The notes below the pieces were generated by a model. That model was not told the DNA's origin. It was given only the letters and a program-made list of their open reading frames with translations, and did not search any database. Made by a program: the position numbers and the translations under genes. Positions 61,398 through 64,000 of a stretch of DNA of 64,000 nt are shown here, piece by piece (the first letter of the stretch is position 1; each line of letters starts with the position of its first letter). Source of the DNA: UKL13-3 sp943369665 (GTDB taxonomy: Bacteria > Bacteroidota > Bacteroidia > UKL13-3); assembly GCA_943369665.1 (NCBI GenBank), contig CALRNX020000008.1, positions 122,254 to 186,253 on the forward strand, written 5' to 3'.

Positions 61398-62882
61398 ATG
61401 CATTATCAAATATCCATTCTCGATACACAAACACATTTTATTAAACTTACCTGGACAATTGATTATGTCCATCAGGATACAATTTATATTCAGCAACCAT
61501 CATGGAGGCCGGGCAGATATGAATTGCAAAATTATGTTAAAAATGTGCGTTGCTTTTCTATAGCTGATGAAAATGGAATTGCGGTTCCATTCAAAAAGCT
61601 TACCAAGGACAAATGGGAAGTAGATACTTCAAAGGTTAAAAAGATAATTGTGACTTATGAATATTACGCAAATCAACTGGATGCCGGTGCAAGTTTTGTA
61701 AGCGATGAATTCTTATACATAAATCCTGTAAACTGTTTTATGTATGTTGAAGGTAGAATGGATGAGGAATACATCATTGATTTTGTGTTACCTCAGGATT
61801 ATATTATTGCATGTCAGTTGCCAACAACCAAACACCAACTCTCTGCAAAAAATTTCGATAGCCTGGCCGATAGCCCTTTAATTGCAAGTGCTACCATGCA
61901 ACATTTCGAATTTAAGGTACATGCCAATGCATTCAAGAACAACGAAGAAAAATCTACCATCCATTTTTGGTTTCAGGGAGAACACTACCATGATATTCAA
62001 AAAATGATAGCTGAAACCACAGCATATGCCAATGAACAAATAGCATTGTTTGGGGATCTTCCTTCTCGCGATTTTCACTTCTTATACCATATCCTTTCGG
62101 TTCCCTTTAGACATGGGGTTGAGCATACTGATTCAACTGTTATCGCAATGGGTCCTTCAACCGATTGGAGTAATCCTGAGTTTTATGATTCGTTTATGGC
62201 TATTAGTTCCCATGAATTATTTCACCTATGGAATATCAAACGTATCCGACCTGTAGACATGTTACCTTACGATTTCAGCAAAGAGAATTACTCAAACTTA
62301 GGTTACGTTTACGAAGGCGTGACAACCTATTATGGTGATATAATTTTGTTGAGAAGCGGGGTGTGGAACTGGCAACAATACTGCACTAGTTTTAATGGCG
62401 ACCTTCAAAAGCACCTTTCAAATCCGGGTCGCTTTAATTATTCTGTAGCTGAGTCATCTTTCGATACCTGGATTGATGGATATACTCCGGGAACGCTGGG
62501 TCGTAAGGTGTCAATTTATATTGAAGGTATGTTGGCTGCATTCATTGCGGATGTACTTATTATCAAACATTCAGATGGAAAATACTGTTTAGACAATGTA
62601 ATGCATGATTTATACAACCGATTTTACAAACAAGATAAGGGGTACACAGAAGCTGATTACAAAAATCTATTGGAGCATTATTCAGGCACTTCATTTACCC
62701 AATATTTTAATGAACTCATTTGGGGTAAAGGCAATTTCGATCAATGGTTAGCCAAGGCTACAGATTTAATTGGCTGCGAAATAAATTTCGAAACGGCTCA
62801 AATATCAGCAAAAACAAGTCCTAACACAGATCAGCAAAAAATATTTAATTTGTGGACGCGTTCAAGGGTTGCACAAAATTGA
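61398..62882 (+). CDS. M61-family metallopeptidase lacking the PDZ domain
   Basis: 494 aa. The N-terminal beta domain (WRPGRYELQNYVKNVR, PVNCFMYVEGRMDEEY) precedes the zinc peptidase domain: HELFHLWNIKRIRP with His272, Glu273, His276, and YEGVTTYYGD with the third ligand Glu306. Typical M61 glycyl aminopeptidases are about 600 aa and end in a PDZ domain; this one stops after GNFDQWLAKATDLIGCEI, where the PDZ would begin. There is no clear signal peptide. It is co-translated with TIGR02757. Confidence 0.92.
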   Translation: MHYQISILDTQTHFIKLTWTIDYVHQDTIYIQQPSWRPGRYELQNYVKNVRCFSIADENGIAVPFKKLTKDKWEVDTSKVKKIIVTYEYYANQLDAGASFVSDEFLYINPVNCFMYVEGRMDEEYIIDFVLPQDYIIACQLPTTKHQLSAKNFDSLADSPLIASATMQHFEFKVHANAFKNNEEKSTIHFWFQGEHYHDIQKMIAETTAYANEQIALFGDLPSRDFHFLYHILSVPFRHGVEHTDSTVIAMGPSTDWSNPEFYDSFMAISSHELFHLWNIKRIRPVDMLPYDFSKENYSNLGYVYEGVTTYYGDIILLRSGVWNWQQYCTSFNGDLQKHLSNPGRFNYSVAESSFDTWIDGYTPGTLGRKVSIYIEGMLAAFIADVLIIKHSDGKYCLDNVMHDLYNRFYKQDKGYTEADYKNLLEHYSGTSFTQYFNELIWGKGNFDQWLAKATDLIGCEINFETAQISAKTSPNTDQQKIFNLWTRSRVAQN

Positions 62883-62923
62883 TAAAAATCACTATTTTCG
62901 AACACGCAAATAAAACTTAAAAA

Positions 62924-63634
62924 ATGGAAGCTACTCAGTTAGACTTAATACGAAAAGATCTCAAAACCATCGGTCTTTTCCAACATTGTACTCCCACTCA
63001 ATTAGACGAAATTATTGCTGCTACTACTTGCAGTTTATTCAAAAAAGGGCAAACCATTTTCAACGATGGTAACTTCCCGCAAGGAACATATTATGTAAAT
63101 AAGGGTGTTTTAAAGCTCGTCCGCACTAATAACGAAGGTAAAGAACAGATTTTGCGATTTGCTAAGGCAGGTGATTTTATTGGCTATCGCGCACTTATTG
63201 CTGAAGAACCTTTCGTTGCCACATCCATTTGCATTGAAGAAACAGTTGTTTGTTTTATTCCAAAAAATGTTTTCATGAAAGTGCTTAATGAAAATCACTT
63301 GATGACAAAAGATGTTTTGAAATCGTTAAGTCACGATCTTGGAGTAGTAGAAGAAAGAGTCCAAAGTTTAGCACAAAAAAGCGTAAGAGAAAGGTTAGCC
63401 GAAACATTGCTCTTCTTACATCAAACCTTTAATTCAAATGGAAGCTTGGAGGATGGAGTCATTCATATTACCTTACCCCGTGAAGATATTGCAAACATTG
63501 TGGGAACGGCAACGGAAACTATTATTCGCCTCTTATCTGAATTTAAGCATGATAAATACATCGAATTAGATGGGAAAAAGATCAGGATCCTGAACAAACA
63601 AAAACTTGAAAAAATATCATCCGCCTCTGTTTGA
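62924..63634 (+). CDS. Crp/Fnr-family transcription regulator
   Basis: 236 aa. Residues of about 15-130 form the cyclic-nucleotide-binding fold (LFKKGQTIFNDGNFPQGTYYVNKGVLKL in parts, GDFIGYRALI), without an Fe-S cysteine set, so not a classical FNR. A dimer helix (VLKSLSHDLGVVEERVQSLA) leads to the helix-turn-helix (ITLPREDIANIVGTATETIIRLLSEF). In Bacteroidota such regulators respond to redox or unknown ligands. The gene is 41 bp behind the M61 gene and may be its own unit, ended by a weak hairpin. Confidence 0.93.
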   Translation: MEATQLDLIRKDLKTIGLFQHCTPTQLDEIIAATTCSLFKKGQTIFNDGNFPQGTYYVNKGVLKLVRTNNEGKEQILRFAKAGDFIGYRALIAEEPFVATSICIEETVVCFIPKNVFMKVLNENHLMTKDVLKSLSHDLGVVEERVQSLAQKSVRERLAETLLFLHQTFNSNGSLEDGVIHITLPREDIANIVGTATETIIRLLSEFKHDKYIELDGKKIRILNKQKLEKISSASV

Positions 63635-63666
63635 TAATAACTGATCATCGGGGCAGAATTTATTTC

Positions 63667-63704
63667 AAAAAAAGGCTTGGGAAAATCTTCTTCAGGCCTT
63701 TTTT
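63667..63704 (+). terminator. Terminator of the Crp/Fnr gene
   Basis: An A-rich arm with GGC (about 63667-63676) pairs with GCC and T6 (about 63696-63704) around a large, partly paired loop. Weak but well placed. Confidence 0.55.
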
Positions 63705-63850
63705 ATGAGATTCAAGTCTATTCCTTTCTTGTCCGCGCAGCAATCTGATTATACAATGGATTACTTCATTTCCCTAAATCAAGCAACGTAATAAGGTTTT
63801 CCAGTACCATCCTAAGTACATTTTTTCCTGAGAATCGTTCCTGAAAGGGC

Positions 63851-63888
63851 AAAAAAAAAACCTTCATTACAGTAAAGTAATGAAGGTT
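63851..63888 (-). terminator. Terminator of the rRNA operon
   Basis: A perfect 12-bp stem (63859-63870 with 63877-63888) with a 6-nt loop. The A10 run at 63851-63860 gives a long T-run on the minus strand, just after 5S. Confidence 0.92.
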
Positions 63889-63891
63889 AAA

Positions 63892-64000
<109 letters not shown>

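Overview
The window is a stretch of Bacteroidota chromosome. The evidence is direct: three proteins with C-terminal type IX secretion (T9SS type A) sorting domains, a GldM gliding/T9SS component, LytTR regulators, promoters matching the Bacteroidota consensus (TTG or TTTG, about 19-21 bp, TAnnTTTG), mostly weak Shine-Dalgarno sequences, and many surface lipoproteins and outer-membrane barrels. I cannot fix the family. An rRNA operon on the minus strand reaches the right edge: the 5S gene and its terminator lie at 63851-64000.

Layout. 1-7563: an Nfu-type Fe-S scaffold (cut by the left edge), a tandem universal stress protein, rlmN, lysS, and two LytTR response regulators on either side of an rRNA-methyltransferase-like gene. 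The second regulator is in an operon with a degenerate histidine-kinase-like protein. 7784-14771: a 1228-aa T9SS surface protein, pyruvate dehydrogenase E1 beta, and a minus-strand cluster of a T9SS protein and two lipoproteins with heme-type or cysteine motifs. 14863-25483: tRNA-Cys, yqgE, pdxH, a WecA/TagO-like transferase, rdgB, ilvE, dcd, a glycosyltransferase, a DedA protein, a T9SS protein, ispE and a membrane phosphoesterase. 25562-35512: a DinB-fold protein, a 1114-aa M1 peptidase apparently fused to an outer-membrane barrel, a Tudor-like protein, a Nif3 / zinc-ribbon / TPR run, a 2OG oxygenase, and a CPBP protease gene split by an in-frame stop.

35641-42137 is the accessory part. It starts at tRNA-Leu(CAA). 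It holds a lipoprotein gene bracketed by imperfect inverted repeats next to a structured stretch of about 100 nt, a relic-like stretch, a lipocalin, and a tight AT-rich four-gene cluster (38295-42049) encoding a 4-TM membrane protein, two secreted or lipid-anchored proteins and an outer-membrane barrel. I recognise none of the four, and this cluster is the best candidate here for an undescribed envelope system.

42138-64000 returns to ordinary content: an isolated gldM with an unusually perfect Shine-Dalgarno, DUF1761, a bacilliredoxin, ahcY, outer-membrane barrels, GT87, a LigB-type dioxygenase, an FMN reductase, a marR-yceI operon whose promoter spacer is a palindrome, an LpxL-like acyltransferase, a GreA-like factor, an acyl-ACP desaturase, an ArsC-like reductase, an OmpA-family protein, an M49 dipeptidyl peptidase III, TIGR02757 with a PDZ-less M61 peptidase, and a Crp/Fnr regulator. 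The shared themes are envelope building and surface display, lipid and nucleotide housekeeping, and several extracytoplasmic metallopeptidases.
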